A DNA stretch of 64,000 bases from Synechococcus sp. J7-Johnson. Its GTDB lineage: Bacteria > Cyanobacteriota > Cyanobacteriia > PCC-6307 > Cyanobiaceae. The notes beneath the pieces are model-generated. The model had not been told where the DNA came from, made no database searches, and saw only the letters and a program-made list of their open reading frames with translations. Location of the stretch: NCBI RefSeq assembly GCF_024345795.1, contig NZ_JAGQBU010000013.1, forward strand, positions 1-64,000. Direction: 5' to 3'. The position numbers and the translations under genes are program-made. Below, in pieces: positions 38,685 through 47,230 of this stretch. Numbering within the stretch: the stretch's first letter is position 1; each line of letters begins with the position of its first letter.

Positions 38685-40058
38685 TTGGCGTCGTCTGCTG
38701 CTTCGCTGGGGCCTGATCCTGCGGTGCCCGTGGCTGTTCTTGTCGTCTGGCTGCTGCTGGGCCTGGTGATGGGGCTGTTGCAGTGGCCGTACCAGGCGCT
38801 CTCCGAACTGGGCTTTCGGCTGCAGCGCTGGCTGTGGCCGCTGCCTGGTCTGGAGGGTGGCCATGGCGGCATCGCTCAGGGGCTGCCGCCTGGCCTGGGA
38901 GCCGTGCTCGTGTTCGCGGCCAGCGCGCTTCTGATCTGGCTTGCCTGGGGTCCGTTGGCGGCCGGCAGAGGCGGCGGCGTCGCCCCGCTGCTGGCCCTGG
39001 ATCGCTCCGGCCGGCAGGTTCCCCCCGAGGCGGAAGCGCACTGGCTGGAGAAGCTGAGCCTGGCCAGCCAGTTGCAGCGGCTGCCGTTGATGCTGCTCAC
39101 CCATCTGGGTGGACTAACGGTTGGAGTGGAGTCCCCTTCGGTGGCCCTCGGAGCCAGTGTGCTGCTGGCGACCCGGCGACGCTGGCCCGGCTGCACCCCC
39201 CTGGCCCAGCTTCCCTCCAGTCTGGTGGCCGTGATCGGCGGAGCCGCCGGGCTGGGCGCGGCCTTCCGTTCACCCCTGCTGGCGGTGGCCTATGGCCTGG
39301 AGGAGCTTGGGCAACGCAGTGGACTGTCCCTGGTGCTGCCCGCGCTGCTGCTGGCGGGCAGCGGCAGCGTGGTGGCAACGGCGATGGGACAACCGGCTCG
39401 CCTGCCGGGCCTGGAGCTGGGCGGCCTCGCGCCGGCCCTGTGGGGCTGGGCCATGCTGCTGACCCTGGTGGGTGCAGCCGCTGGCGCCCTGCTGGTGCGG
39501 CTGCTGATCCCGGCGGCAGCCTGGGTGAAGCGGCTGCTGGCGCGCCGGCGCCTGGGCGGGGCATTGCTGCTGGCCGGCCTGCTCACACTGCTGGCGCTCG
39601 CCAGCGGCGGCCTCAGCCTCAACGATGGATCCCTGTCACTGGGATCGGCCCTGGCCGGGGGGGATGGCGGGCCTTCGCTCACCCTGCTGTGGCGAACCCT
39701 GGCCACCGTGCTCAGCCTGGCGGCGGGTGCTCCCGGTGGCCTGATGCACGACAGCATGACCCTCGGTGCGCTCCTCACCAGCCCCCTGCGGTCCCACGCC
39801 GGCCTGGGCGCCACTGAGCTGGCCCAGCTGGCGGCGGTCGGCGCCACCGCCCTGTTCGCCAGTGCCCACGGCAGCCCGCTGTTCTGCGCGGCGTTCGTGT
39901 TCACCCTGCAGGGCGATCCGGCGTTGTTGCCAGCCCTGTTGCTGGTGAGTGCCATCAGTGGCGCCCTGGGTGAGCGCTGGCGCGGTGAGGGCTGGAACGA
40001 GCACCAGTGCCAGGCGCTGATCGATCAGGCGCCCGGTGCCACCCCATCGAGCCGGTGA
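38685..40058 (+). CDS. ClC-family chloride channel/antiporter
   Basis: A protein of up to 457 residues with about ten or more membrane helices. GLTVGVESPSVALGASVL replaces the canonical GREGPSVQ selectivity stretch, and GLGAAFRSPLLAVAYGLEEL carries the usual AAxFxAPLAG-like Glu segment. It belongs to a divergent cyanobacterial branch. No ATG is available near the start; TTG 38685 or GTG 38724 are candidates. There are no CBS domains. Confidence 0.8.
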   Translation: MASSAASLGPDPAVPVAVLVVWLLLGLVMGLLQWPYQALSELGFRLQRWLWPLPGLEGGHGGIAQGLPPGLGAVLVFAASALLIWLAWGPLAAGRGGGVAPLLALDRSGRQVPPEAEAHWLEKLSLASQLQRLPLMLLTHLGGLTVGVESPSVALGASVLLATRRRWPGCTPLAQLPSSLVAVIGGAAGLGAAFRSPLLAVAYGLEELGQRSGLSLVLPALLLAGSGSVVATAMGQPARLPGLELGGLAPALWGWAMLLTLVGAAAGALLVRLLIPAAAWVKRLLARRRLGGALLLAGLLTLLALASGGLSLNDGSLSLGSALAGGDGGPSLTLLWRTLATVLSLAAGAPGGLMHDSMTLGALLTSPLRSHAGLGATELAQLAAVGATALFASAHGSPLFCAAFVFTLQGDPALLPALLLVSAISGALGERWRGEGWNEHQCQALIDQAPGATPSSR

Positions 40059-40090
40059 TCCACGCCGGTTTCAAGACCTGGGCTGACTAA

Positions 40091-41578
40091 CTAACCGATC
40101 GCGGCCTCACCGTGCCTGTGAATCTCGCTGGCGTAGCCGGTCCAGGCCCCCTGGCCCCAGTAGCGGAAGCAGCTGGTTTCCAGCAGCAGCAGATGGAGCA
40201 GGGCTTCCTGGTAGCGCGGGGTTGTGGTGACGGCGGGATCCTGCGCCACCAGGGGATCAAACACCTGGTGGAAATGGGCGCTGAGGCGGTTCATCGGCTC
40301 CAGCACGTTGCCGTATCCCTCCACCCAGCTGAGGTTGTTGGTCCAGGACGCTCCCGCCATCGAGAAGTGGGGATCACCTGCCTGGAGTGCGGCGATGGCT
40401 GCTTCGGTGGCCGCCGGGGTGGGTGGGTTGCCGTTGGTCTGGCGGTCAACGGCCTCCCAGAGCTTGTGTTGCTGAACCGCCTGAATCTCTGGGTAATCAG
40501 CTGGGCTGACCCCGGCGGCTCCCAGCAACTCCAGATATTCGGTGCCGTTGATCGCCACAGTGCCTGGATCGCCGCCTGAATCAGTGGCCGAATCAGTGAC
40601 CTGGGCGGCGATTTTCTGATGGGCCTGGATGAAGGCGGATGGGAATTCATTCATCATCACGCCGCCATTTTCTCCATCGGCAATCTGCGACACAAGCGAG
40701 GGGATCGTGGTGTCTCCCAGCACTTGGCGGCCCAGCCCGAGTGCTTCGTAGCAGGGCTGCATCTGGCCCACCAGCTTGGTATCGGAGCCCTGGGTTTTGA
40801 TCAACGCCGTGATACTCACCAACTCACCGCTGGAGTTGCACGCCACGAGTTGGTTGGGGATGTACTTCTGCGCCTGGCTGAGGCTGGAGCCATCGATGTT
40901 CTCCACGCTGTGCTCCTGCACCAGCAGCCACTGGTAGCCGCATTCCCTGAGAGCCTTCACCAATGCATAGAGGGTGTCGGGGTGGTTGGGCAGGTGCATT
41001 TCAGGCGGTGAGAAACCCTTCACCCGTTGCAGCGCCTCAGGGCCGAAGAGGGCTGCGAAATGGTGCTGCCAGGCCAGGATCTGCAGCCTGAGATCGGGAA
41101 TCGGCGTGGAGGGTGCCACGGCATGGCTCCAGAAGCTGCCGAGCCATTCAACGTGGGGTTGCAGGCTGGGATCGCAGGCGAGAAGTTTCAGGGCATTGAG
41201 GATGTCGTGGCGGCCCATCTGCTCAAAACCCCAGAGCAGGTTGCCTGAATAATCCAGCATGATCCGTGGGTTGCAGCCATCTCGAATCAGCTGGGGAAGG
41301 ATCTCAGCGAGGCGCTTGTAGCAGTGGGCAAATGCTTCGGCGTTGTGGTTGTCCCCCTCGCCGGGGTGCTCAAACATGTACTGCAGATGCGATATCAGCT
41401 CGCCATTCGCCCCGGCGGGAATCGTGGGCTGGTGCATGTGCAGGGCGCAGGCGAAGCCTGAGCGGATCTGCGCCAGGTTGAGATTGGTGCGCGGCAGAAA
41501 AACGGGGCCGGCCTGCTGCATCAGGGCGAGGATCCCGGCTTCATCACCCGCGATCGGCGGAAGGGCGGAGTTGGTCAT
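40091..41578 (-). CDS. Glycoside hydrolase family 57 protein
   Basis: A 495-residue protein. The opening of the GH57 barrel (CALHMHQPTIP) and IMLDYSGNLLWGFEQMGRHD are typical of cyanobacterial GH57 enzymes, which include alpha-amylases, branching enzymes and alpha-galactosidases. The exact activity cannot be read. ATG 41578 is used; the open frame continues to 41707 without conserved sequence. It is convergent with the ClC gene and is the last clearly core gene before the TA island. Confidence 0.8.
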   Translation of the reverse strand: MTNSALPPIAGDEAGILALMQQAGPVFLPRTNLNLAQIRSGFACALHMHQPTIPAGANGELISHLQYMFEHPGEGDNHNAEAFAHCYKRLAEILPQLIRDGCNPRIMLDYSGNLLWGFEQMGRHDILNALKLLACDPSLQPHVEWLGSFWSHAVAPSTPIPDLRLQILAWQHHFAALFGPEALQRVKGFSPPEMHLPNHPDTLYALVKALRECGYQWLLVQEHSVENIDGSSLSQAQKYIPNQLVACNSSGELVSITALIKTQGSDTKLVGQMQPCYEALGLGRQVLGDTTIPSLVSQIADGENGGVMMNEFPSAFIQAHQKIAAQVTDSATDSGGDPGTVAINGTEYLELLGAAGVSPADYPEIQAVQQHKLWEAVDRQTNGNPPTPAATEAAIAALQAGDPHFSMAGASWTNNLSWVEGYGNVLEPMNRLSAHFHQVFDPLVAQDPAVTTTPRYQEALLHLLLLETSCFRYWGQGAWTGYASEIHRHGEAAIG

Positions 41579-41772
41579 GGTGGTGGTGTGGTGCCGGATC
41601 ACTAGGCCAACGCGGGCGCTGGGCAGGTCGTGCTGGGCCAGTCTGGGGGGCAGGCTCTGCGCAGGGCCCCACCGGAAGGTTGATACCCGGTGATCCTGGC
41701 CGGACATCGGTCATGGATGAGACGGCTCCGGAACTCAAGGTCCACTAGATGGAGTGAGGAATCCCGCAACCG

Positions 41773-41934
41773 ATGAGCCCTCTTTTCCCCTGTTCAGGCT
41801 GCGGCCTGCAGATCGAACGGTCGATGCGCCTCTATCGAGATCAGAAAGGGACTGTGCTCTGCTCAACCTGCAAAGACAAGCTGGAGGCGGATCAAGCCTC
41901 TTCACCTGCGCCGAGCGCTGCACAGAGCCAGTAG
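41773..41934 (+). CDS. Small zinc-ribbon-like protein (53 aa)
   Basis: ATG 41773 to TAG 41934. Cysteine pairs CSGC (residue 7) and CSTC (about residue 36), spaced by about 27 residues, form a probable zinc ribbon; the tail is Ala/Ser/Gln-rich. It is divergent from the GH57 gene. No family name recognised; the spacing and codon use look real. Confidence 0.5.
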   Translation: MSPLFPCSGCGLQIERSMRLYRDQKGTVLCSTCKDKLEADQASSPAPSAAQSQ

Positions 41935-42054
41935 CTCCCATGGGTGAGACGCATGCTGGTGAGCACGGCAGGATTTCAACGGCTCCCAGCACTCCTTCGA
42001 TCAGGCCTCGCATGCTTCGGCGGCCTCGGCTCACGCTGCGTCGCTTTAGGAGGC

Positions 42055-42351
42055 TCAACCCCCTTTCGCATAGGGCACCAGCAAGTTGGCCAGCATCGGG
42101 GAGTGGCGCCGGTTGAGCGTGACCAAGGTGGCTACAGCCGTACTGACGGCGAAAGCATCCAGACGCTGCGCTTCGGGTCCGACAGGTAGATCTGCATGCG
42201 TTGTAACATCCACCTCATTGTGAATACACCATACGTCGCCTGAACCACGGGCAGATCCAGGCTCAAAGCAGTGCGACCGTTCTTTCTGCAGGTCTGGCCC
42301 AGGGGAATCGCCAGCTGGCAGAGATCCGCTGGTGTCGAGCAGCAGGGTCAT
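42055..42351 (-). pseudogene. Broken VapBC module (PIN toxin and CopG-like antitoxin pieces)
   Basis: ATG 42351 opens with LLLDTS, a PIN-toxin start, but soon diverges. At 42197 the start of an antitoxin (MQIYLSDPKR, compare MQRTQIYLSEPERQ at 47177) is present, which then joins the end of a PIN toxin (LVTLNRRHSPMLANLLVPYA, ending 42055). The last part matches the end of the intact toxin at 46528-46929. Order and reading frames are scrambled, so this is a decayed paralogue of the 46.5-47.2 kb module. Confidence 0.65.
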
Positions 42352-42486
42352 GAGGTGATCTGCTGGTCGCGCTGGCGCAAACATTCCTGGTCGGCCTTGA
42401 AGGTGTCCGTCCGTGCTCCATTGGGTGCTTCTGCTTGCAGTCAGCAAGGGCTCGGCATTGCGATGGGCTGCCGTTTCCGGGAGCGT

Positions 42487-42669
42487 TCAGGCTCCCGAAC
42501 CTGACCCAGTGACCGAAACGATCCGGTAGTACTCCCGATCGTCGGAGCAGCAGATGTCTGCGTAATACCGTTCCACCACGGCGTAGGCCTCGTCGTAGCT
42601 GGCGAACACCTGGCCGGCGATGCCGTCCTTCACACCGTCATCGCGCTGGATCTGATATTTGTCGCCCAT
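42487..42669 (-). CDS. Conserved small protein (60 aa)
   Basis: Starts MGDKYQIQRDDGVKDG; the middle FASYDEAYAVVERYYADICC is typical of a small conserved cyanobacterial protein of unknown function, as I recall. It ends in a short Gly/Ser tail. It lies alone between decayed module pieces. ATG 42669. Confidence 0.55.
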   Translation of the reverse strand: MGDKYQIQRDDGVKDGIAGQVFASYDEAYAVVERYYADICCSDDREYYRIVSVTGSGSGA

Positions 42670-42690
42670 AGGTCTGGAATGGCTGGGTTC

Positions 42691-42780
42691 TCAGTTATAC
42701 CGATCCGGGTATTCACCGGGATCGTCGATGCGGGTGACCCGCACGCCAGGTAGCCAGGTGACTGTGCCAGAGGGGACACT
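42691..42780 (-). pseudogene. Possible 3' end of a lost gene
   Basis: An open minus-strand frame without a start ends in VTWLPGVRVTRIDDPGEYPD and a TGA at 42691-42693, 21 nt before the 60-residue gene. It reads like a genuine C-terminus, but nothing upstream continues it. Weak evidence. Confidence 0.25.
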
Positions 42781-42889
42781 TCATCTGCTCTGCCCGCATC
42801 GCTCACCTGCCGCCTCAGGGCCCCAGAGCACCCACAGGAATCACAGCGATTCCATCGGAAGGGGGCTGGGGGGGAGACATGGCGAGTGA

Positions 42890-43003
42890 GCTTCTCCTCC
42901 ACCGGTGGCACCCCCGTCACACCCCAACGAGGATGCCCCCATGTCCCCAAACGCTTGAAGCGGATGGGCGAGACAAGCTGATCGGTGGCGACCAGGCAGC
43001 AGC
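42890..43003 (+). repeat. HNH-HIT leader copy 1 with a short degenerate gene piece
   Basis: The leader block ends at an ATG at 42941. What follows (about 42944-43003) is shared with 48730-48790 and holds the HNH-HIT segment GCTTGAAGCGGATGGGC. Bases 42781-42889 and 43004-43111 hold no gene I can support. Confidence 0.6.
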
Positions 43004-43111
43004 GGCCGATGCGGTTCTGAAGTGCATTGAGTCTATTTCGCCCTTGAGTTCTCAATGAGCGCGATCTCTTGCGATAGAGCCGTTCGTAACGATTCAGCCG
43101 TATGGCTCCGT

Positions 43112-43576
43112 TCATTCTGGATGGATTAAATGATTCTCAGCCGATCTTGTGTATTGAATCGAGTGATAGACATCAACATCGCCCAGGCCCATGCGCTGGC
43201 CGTCAACGCTGCAGACGGCCACGCCCCACCGCTCGGAATCGGCATCGCGCAGTATCGGGATGTAGTCGGCGTTGCTGCCACTTCTGTCCGTTGCCACATG
43301 GCGGTACACCGTTTCGATGTCGGAGCAGAACTCCTGCCAGTCGGGAATGACCAGCTGGCGCCTGAAGGCGCGATTCAGCATCAACAGCTCATCGCCCACG
43401 ATCGCCGCGAACTGCTCGAAGTCGATCGGTTGATCGCCCAGCTTCTGCAGCAAGGCCATGGTGGTGGCCAGGCGAAAATCGTCGGCACCGATGCCGCTGT
43501 TTTCGATGTGGGTACCAATGTCTGCCGCCGTGGTGGTGCCGTGGTGCGCCACCAGGTCGAAAAGCTCGCGCAGACG
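43112..43576 (-). pseudogene. Remnant of a kidney-type (GLS-like) glutaminase, N-terminal part
   Basis: The frame reads ELFDLVAHH at its upper end, then AFRRQLVIPDWQEFCSDIET and ADYIPILRDADSERWGVAVC, then SVDGQRMGLGD. This closely follows the stretch just before the catalytic Ser in animal-type and long bacterial glutaminases. It is cut at both ends: a TAA lies directly upstream of the homologous part and the match stops after VYHSIQY. The catalytic domain is missing, so it cannot be active. Confidence 0.7.
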
Positions 43577-43765
43577 TTAAATGTCTTGCACGGTATCGCT
43601 CTCTGGAGATTAGGTTGATGTTCTGGGTTGAGCCTGTAGCGCCGCAAACGGCGATGGAGTCGACCCACTGCAGACGCAGGGCCTCCAAGCTCCTGAAGGG
43701 ATCCAAGCCAATCACCGTGCTGCACCTTGGGCATGGCCAACGAGCGCAGGAAGCACGCTCTACAC

Positions 43766-43832
43766 GTGCCACGCCTGTAACACCCCCGCCCGTGAGCCCC
43801 CCCCATGCCCCCTCACCCCTCCAACGGCTAAG
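43766..43832 (+). repeat. HNH-HIT leader copy 2, degenerate
   Basis: A diverged leader (gtgccac... to ATG 43805) followed by a diverged start of the HNH-HIT coding region (proline-rich opening). The region 43577-43944 otherwise holds nothing I recognise. Confidence 0.45.
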
Positions 43833-43944
43833 AGCGCCGCTGTGCTGTCTGCCCGTTCATCCAGGCGCTCGGCCTGTGGCGAGAGGGGCGCCAGGACGTA
43901 TCGGGTCGACTAAGCTGGTTGAACTCAATCCAGAGGAGGTGGCC

Positions 43945-44205
43945 ATGCGTCAGGTGAACATGCACGACGCCAAGACCCACCTCTCCCGGCTGGTGGAGGA
44001 AGCGGCGGCGGGCGAGGCGTTCGTGATCTGTAAGGCCGGCCGGCCAATGGTGCGCGTCACCGCACTGGATGACGCCAGCAACGCAGCTCCCAAGCGGCGA
44101 CGCCTGGGACTGCTGCAGGGCCAGTGCGCGGTGCCCGACGACTTCGACCGGATGGCAGCCGCTGAGATCGCCGATCTGTTCGAAGGCCTCCAGCCGGGCG
44201 GCTGA
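43945..44205 (+). CDS. Phd/YefM-type antitoxin
   Basis: An 86-residue protein with the Phd/YefM N-terminus MRQVNMHDAKTHLSRLVEEA and VICKAGRPMVRVTAL, followed by a toxin-binding tail. AGGAGGT precedes ATG 43945. It binds its own operator and neutralises the PIN toxin encoded 6 nt downstream. One of the few modules on the plus strand. Confidence 0.88.
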   Translation: MRQVNMHDAKTHLSRLVEEAAAGEAFVICKAGRPMVRVTALDDASNAAPKRRRLGLLQGQCAVPDDFDRMAAAEIADLFEGLQPGG

Positions 44206-44211
44206 GAAGCC

Positions 44212-44613
44212 ATGGATCTGCTGCTGGATACCCACCTGCTGGTGTGGGCGATGGGATCGCCCGATCGGCTTCCCGCTGGTTTGGCAACGATGCTGGAAGA
44301 CCCGCTCAACACCCCGGTGTTCAGCGTTGCCAGCCTGTGGGAGCTGGTGATCAAGCAGGCCCTGGGACGGCCTGATTTCCACGTGCAGCCTGCGGTGCTG
44401 CGCCGAACCCTGCTGGACGGGGGCTGGCAGGAGCTGCCCATCGAAGCGCGTCATGCCCTGGCGGTGGCCCAGCTGCCGCCGCTGCACCGCGACCCGTTTG
44501 ACCGGTTGCTGCTGGCCCAGGCCACCGCCGACGGGCTGCTGCTGATCACGGCCGACAGCCAGCTGGCGGCGTACCCGGGGCCGGTGCGCTTCATGGCTGC
44601 TGCTGAGGGCTGA
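44212..44613 (+). CDS. VapC-type PIN-domain toxin
   Basis: A 133-residue PIN ribonuclease. Acidic residues are in place: Asp in LLLDTHLLVWA, Glu in ASLWELVIKQA, Asp in HRDPFDRLLLAQA and Asp in LLITADSQLA. It pairs with the upstream Phd-type antitoxin; both frames are intact. Its 3' end overlaps the HepT remnant on the other strand. Confidence 0.9.
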   Translation: MDLLLDTHLLVWAMGSPDRLPAGLATMLEDPLNTPVFSVASLWELVIKQALGRPDFHVQPAVLRRTLLDGGWQELPIEARHALAVAQLPPLHRDPFDRLLLAQATADGLLLITADSQLAAYPGPVRFMAAAEG

Positions 44614-44784
44614 GAGCATGACCACCGGTGTGATGCACGCCACTGCCGCTCAGCCATGTGATCGGCAGGGCTGGAATGCTCTCGGAAACGATCTGCCAGA
44701 TGATGTTGCCTTCGAGGCCGACATAGGCATGAGCCAGCACATAACGGAGGCCGGCGATTCGCCGCCAAAGCACCTCAGGGCCTA
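44591..44784 (-). pseudogene. HepT (DUF86) toxin remnant
   Basis: Only the C-terminal half is present: WRRIAGLRYVLAHAYVGLEG with the R-x4-H-x-Y RNase motif, then IIWQIVSESIPAL. HepT is normally about 110 residues; the first 50-60 are missing and the tail is altered. It directly follows its partner MntA on the same strand, so the module lost most of its toxin. Confidence 0.7.
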
Positions 44785-44803
44785 GTCACGCGCTTGTGGA
44801 CGC

Positions 44804-45121
44804 TCAGGCAAGAGGAACGGTCTCCTGCTCAATCCGCTGCCGCAACTCAGGGCGAAGACCGCGGCGGGTCACCAGGTCCACCCGGGCGCTGAGCAGGTCT
44901 TCCAGGGCCAGCTTGAGGTCCATGTACTGCTCAAAACTGGGGCTGGAGGGGAAATCCACAAGCAGATCCACGTCGCTCTGCAGCCCTGCCGCGCCGCGGA
45001 TCACGGAGCCGAAGACACGAAGATCCCGGCCACCGTGGGCGGCTGTGAGAGCGAGCAACTCGGGCGCCAACTGCCTGAGCCGCTGAAGAGTGGGTGGCTT
45101 GGATGGATCAATGACTCCCAT
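44804..45121 (-). CDS. MntA-type nucleotidyltransferase antitoxin
   Basis: A 105-residue minimal nucleotidyltransferase with the GS-x10-DxD motif in VFGSVIRGAAGLQSDVDLLV. MntA antitoxins AMPylate the HepT toxin to silence it. Its toxin downstream is truncated, leaving an orphan antitoxin. ATG 45121; GTG 45136 is an alternative. Confidence 0.82.
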   Translation of the reverse strand: MGVIDPSKPPTLQRLRQLAPELLALTAAHGGRDLRVFGSVIRGAAGLQSDVDLLVDFPSSPSFEQYMDLKLALEDLLSARVDLVTRRGLRPELRQRIEQETVPLA

Positions 45122-45171
45122 TCTGCTGCTCGCCACCAGCCCACGCTGCGAGAGCTGGCCACTCTGACTGC

Positions 45172-45468
45172 ATGGCCCCGCACCCCTCTGCCACCTACCA
45201 GCGCCTGCGCACGTTCATCGCCGGGCGCAGGCGCAGAGCCCCATCGATCAGCCGCTGATGCTCCAGGAACTGCTCGGACGCCCCAGCCCCGCCCCAGTGC
45301 AGGACGTGGCCCGCAGGATCCTCGGCGAGAACGTGATCCAGATCGATTGCTCACCGGCAACGCATCACCACTGAGCGACGCCGAGCGCGATGAGCTGCTG
45401 CAGCCCTGCCGCCAGCGCCTCGACACCTTCCGGGCCCGGGGCCGCGGCGAGTGCTGCTCACGCCCATA
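45172..45468 (+). pseudogene. HNH-HIT gene piece (H2): N-terminal domain, frameshifted
   Basis: ATG 45174 opens MAPHPSATYQRLRTFI, matching the start MVRHPSPTYERLRDYV of the fullest copy. Short deletions shift the frame; later bases still match the parts coding QDVARRILGE and LSDAERDELL, and it ends in GRGECC at the start of the HNH domain. No leader precedes it. Confidence 0.75.
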
Positions 45469-45707
45469 ACCGGACATCCACGTGCTGAGAAGCCGCCTGA
45501 AAGTCTTGATCCGTTGTGAGCAGCGTCAGGTCGTAGCGCTGGCAAAGCTGGATGAGCAGGGCATCAATCGTGCCGATCTGGTCACCCCGGCGGCGGCAGG
45601 CCTTGCGGATGTCGGCGGCTGGGATGTGATCCTGCTTATCGGGCTGAAGAAAGGCCATCACGGCGAAAAGCCAGCGACCATACAGAGGTGTCGACCAGCA
45701 GGCTCAC
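45458..45707 (-). pseudogene. VapC toxin with internal deletion (paralogue of 47985-48392)
   Basis: GTG 45707 starts LLVDTSVWSLAFRRDG, as in the intact toxin, then jumps out of frame to AFLQPDKQDHIPAADIRKAC and continues to the end (LLTTDQDFQAASQ). About 70 codons, including the second acidic site, are missing. Clearly derived from the same ancestor as the intact 48.0-48.4 kb gene. Confidence 0.8.
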
Positions 45708-45833
45708 CGCTGGCGATCACGTTCGGCCTTGACGTCGTAGCCGGGATCCCACTCGAGCTTGCCGAAGAGCTCGGCAACCTGGCGCTGTTCCCGGCGCGCG
45801 ATGAACTCCTGAAGGGCACGGGTCACGTCAGCC
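45704..45833 (-). pseudogene. VapB antitoxin fragment (paralogue of 48389-48592)
   Basis: Encodes TRALQEFIARREQRQVAELF and the rest of the C-terminus found in the intact VapB, but the N-terminal DNA-binding part is gone. It overlaps the broken VapC start by 4 nt as in the intact pair. Confidence 0.75.
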
Positions 45834-45925
45834 TGACGGGCCGCCCAACAACATGCCCCCGCCCCAGCGCAGGACGTGCCCCGGCGGATCCTGGGCAGCG
45901 AGGAGCTGAGCGAGGCCGAATCTCA
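45829..45925 (+). repeat. Repeat-B end fused to an HNH-HIT piece (H3)
   Basis: AGCCTGACGGGCCGCCC is the end of repeat B (compare 52371 and 58946). It is followed by the HNH-HIT segment coding AQD-ARRIL and then, after a deletion, EELSEAE. About 70 bp of the gene remain. Confidence 0.6.
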
Positions 45926-46156
45926 GGGATTGGCCGTAGCCAATGAACGCACAGTGATCAGATCGTGAGCACCAATCGCTCGAAGGCTGGCTGATGAAAG
46001 CGTCAGTAGGGGTTGCGTGCGTCCGGATGCGGCGACAAACTCAACCTCATAGGTTTCAGGATCGTGAATGGCAACGACAGCACAGAGATCGCCCGATTGA
46101 AAACCAGTCTCGGGAATGTTCTGGGTGAGAGCAACAGTCTGGTGCAAGGCAAACAT
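45923..46156 (-). CDS. DUF4926 family protein, probable TA partner
   Basis: A 77-residue protein with the DUF4926 pattern: VALTQNIPETGFQSGDLCAV, then YEVEFVAASGRTQPLLTL. The family is usually encoded next to a DUF6883-type gene and is suspected to be a toxin-antitoxin partner; this has not been shown to my knowledge. It starts 3 nt after the upstream DUF6883-like stop. Confidence 0.75.
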   Translation of the reverse strand: MFALHQTVALTQNIPETGFQSGDLCAVVAIHDPETYEVEFVAASGRTQPLLTLSSASLRAIGAHDLITVRSLATANP

Positions 46157-46159
46157 GAC

Positions 46160-46441
46160 TTACTCCGGAAATGCGGTGATGAGCCTTGGCTGATTGGAGT
46201 GATCGGAAATCAGCTGGGTTGGTTGGTTTAAGCTTGTGCGGAACTGCTTTGAAGTTCCATTAGGGCCTTCTAATCTAGCCTTGATCATAACTCTCATCCC
46301 GTAGGCGCTGCTCTCGATCTGCTCAACCACTCCGGTCCGCCCATGGTGAAGCAGGTCGTCGCAGATCTTGGCCTTCTCGACAACCGCCTGGTCTGCATGG
46401 GGGGAGCATTCGTGGGCCAGGAGATCGCCGGAGCTTCTCAA
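46160..46441 (-). CDS. DUF6883-like protein, possibly internally shortened
   Basis: A 93-residue frame. The C-terminus (QPRLITAFPE) and VMIKARLEGPNG fit the DUF6883 family that accompanies DUF4926. The first 40 residues are less typical; compared with my memory of the family (about 110 residues) a middle part seems missing. Its start abuts leader copy 3 on the other strand. Confidence 0.5.
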   Translation of the reverse strand: MRSSGDLLAHECSPHADQAVVEKAKICDDLLHHGRTGVVEQIESSAYGMRVMIKARLEGPNGTSKQFRTSLNQPTQLISDHSNQPRLITAFPE

Positions 46442-46442
46442 T

Positions 46443-46482
46443 CAGTGCCACCCCGTCCAACCTCAGCGAGGATGCGCCCATG
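46443..46482 (+). repeat. HNH-HIT leader copy 3
   Basis: The leader block ends at ATG 46480 with GAGGATG before it. The coding part that follows is not recognisable as HNH-HIT beyond a few codons. It faces the DUF6883-like start, 2 bp away. Confidence 0.7.
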
Positions 46483-46527
46483 CCCCTGGCGTTGCCCCAG
46501 CGGCAGCGGCTCAGGGCCTACTCAGGA

Positions 46528-46929
46528 TCACCCTTCCTTCGCATAGGGAACCAGCACAGTGGCCAGCATCGGGAAATGGCGCCGATTGAGCGTGGCCAGA
46601 GTTGCTCCGGCAGCCTGCACACTCGCGGCAATCAGGGCATCCGCGAGGCCCGTGCCGTGGCTGCGGCCGTACTGACGGCGCAACAGCCCCGCCTGGATGG
46701 CCGCCTCTTTCTCAAGCGGGAGCACCGAGAAGGCCGACACAAAGGCATCCAACCGCTGGCGCTCCTCCCCCTCGCGCACACCTACATAGAGCTCAGCGAT
46801 CGACACCACAGAGACCGCCAAGGGCTGATCGCAGCCTTCCAGGAACACCACCGCCAGGGGCTGATCGCGGAGATAGTCGATCAGGACATCCGTGTCGATC
46901 ACGAGCAAGCCATTCGCGGCGGACGCCAT
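46528..46929 (-). CDS. VapC-type PIN-domain toxin
   Basis: A 133-residue PIN ribonuclease with Asp residues in LLVIDTDVLIDYLR and TGLADALIAASV, and Glu in VVSIAELYVGV. C-terminus TLATLNRRHFPMLATVLVPY matches the broken copy at 42055. Start ATG 46929 overlaps the antitoxin stop (TGATG). Intact. Confidence 0.92.
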   Translation of the reverse strand: MASAANGLLVIDTDVLIDYLRDQPLAVVFLEGCDQPLAVSVVSIAELYVGVREGEERQRLDAFVSAFSVLPLEKEAAIQAGLLRRQYGRSHGTGLADALIAASVQAAGATLATLNRRHFPMLATVLVPYAKEG

Positions 46930-47177
46930 CAGCCGCCTTCAGGGGGGATGCGATCAAGTTCCTGGCGCAACGTCAGCCCATCCAGCGGACCAGGTCCGGC
47001 TGCCCAGAGGCCCCTTCCCGCTCGAAGCCTGGCCAGCCGCTCTTGAGGCTGGTTGTTATCCAGAAAGCGATCGATGGCTTCACGGATCAGGGCGCTCTGG
47101 CTGCGTCCGCTGCGTTGGGCCAGGGCCAGAAGCCCTTGCCGCTCCGGCTCCGACAGGTAGATCTGGGTCCGCTGCAT
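46929..47177 (-). CDS. Ribbon-helix-helix (CopG/VapB-type) antitoxin
   Basis: An 82-residue protein. MQRTQIYLSEPERQGLLALA is an RHH DNA-binding start, and SQSALIREAIDRFLD completes the fold; the tail binds the PIN toxin. AGGAGG precedes ATG 47177, and a perfect 14-bp palindrome (47189-47202) just upstream is a likely operator. Confidence 0.9.
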   Translation of the reverse strand: MQRTQIYLSEPERQGLLALAQRSGRSQSALIREAIDRFLDNNQPQERLARLRAGRGLWAAGPGPLDGLTLRQELDRIPPEGG

Positions 47178-47188
47178 GGCCAACCTCC

Positions 47189-47202
47189 TGGTGTATACAC
47201 CA
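47189..47202. promoter_or_regulatory. Palindromic operator of the vapBC module
   Basis: TGGTGTATACACCA is a perfect 14-bp palindrome 12 nt upstream of the antitoxin ATG. RHH antitoxins bind such sites as repressors. A third half-site (ATACACC) follows. Confidence 0.5.
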
Positions 47203-47230
47203 TACACCGCACGCATGGACCATCACTGCA

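Noticed and set aside
40059-40090. Terminator between the ClC and GH57 genes
   Set aside because: Only a weak partial repeat is present in 32 bp, without a T-run.
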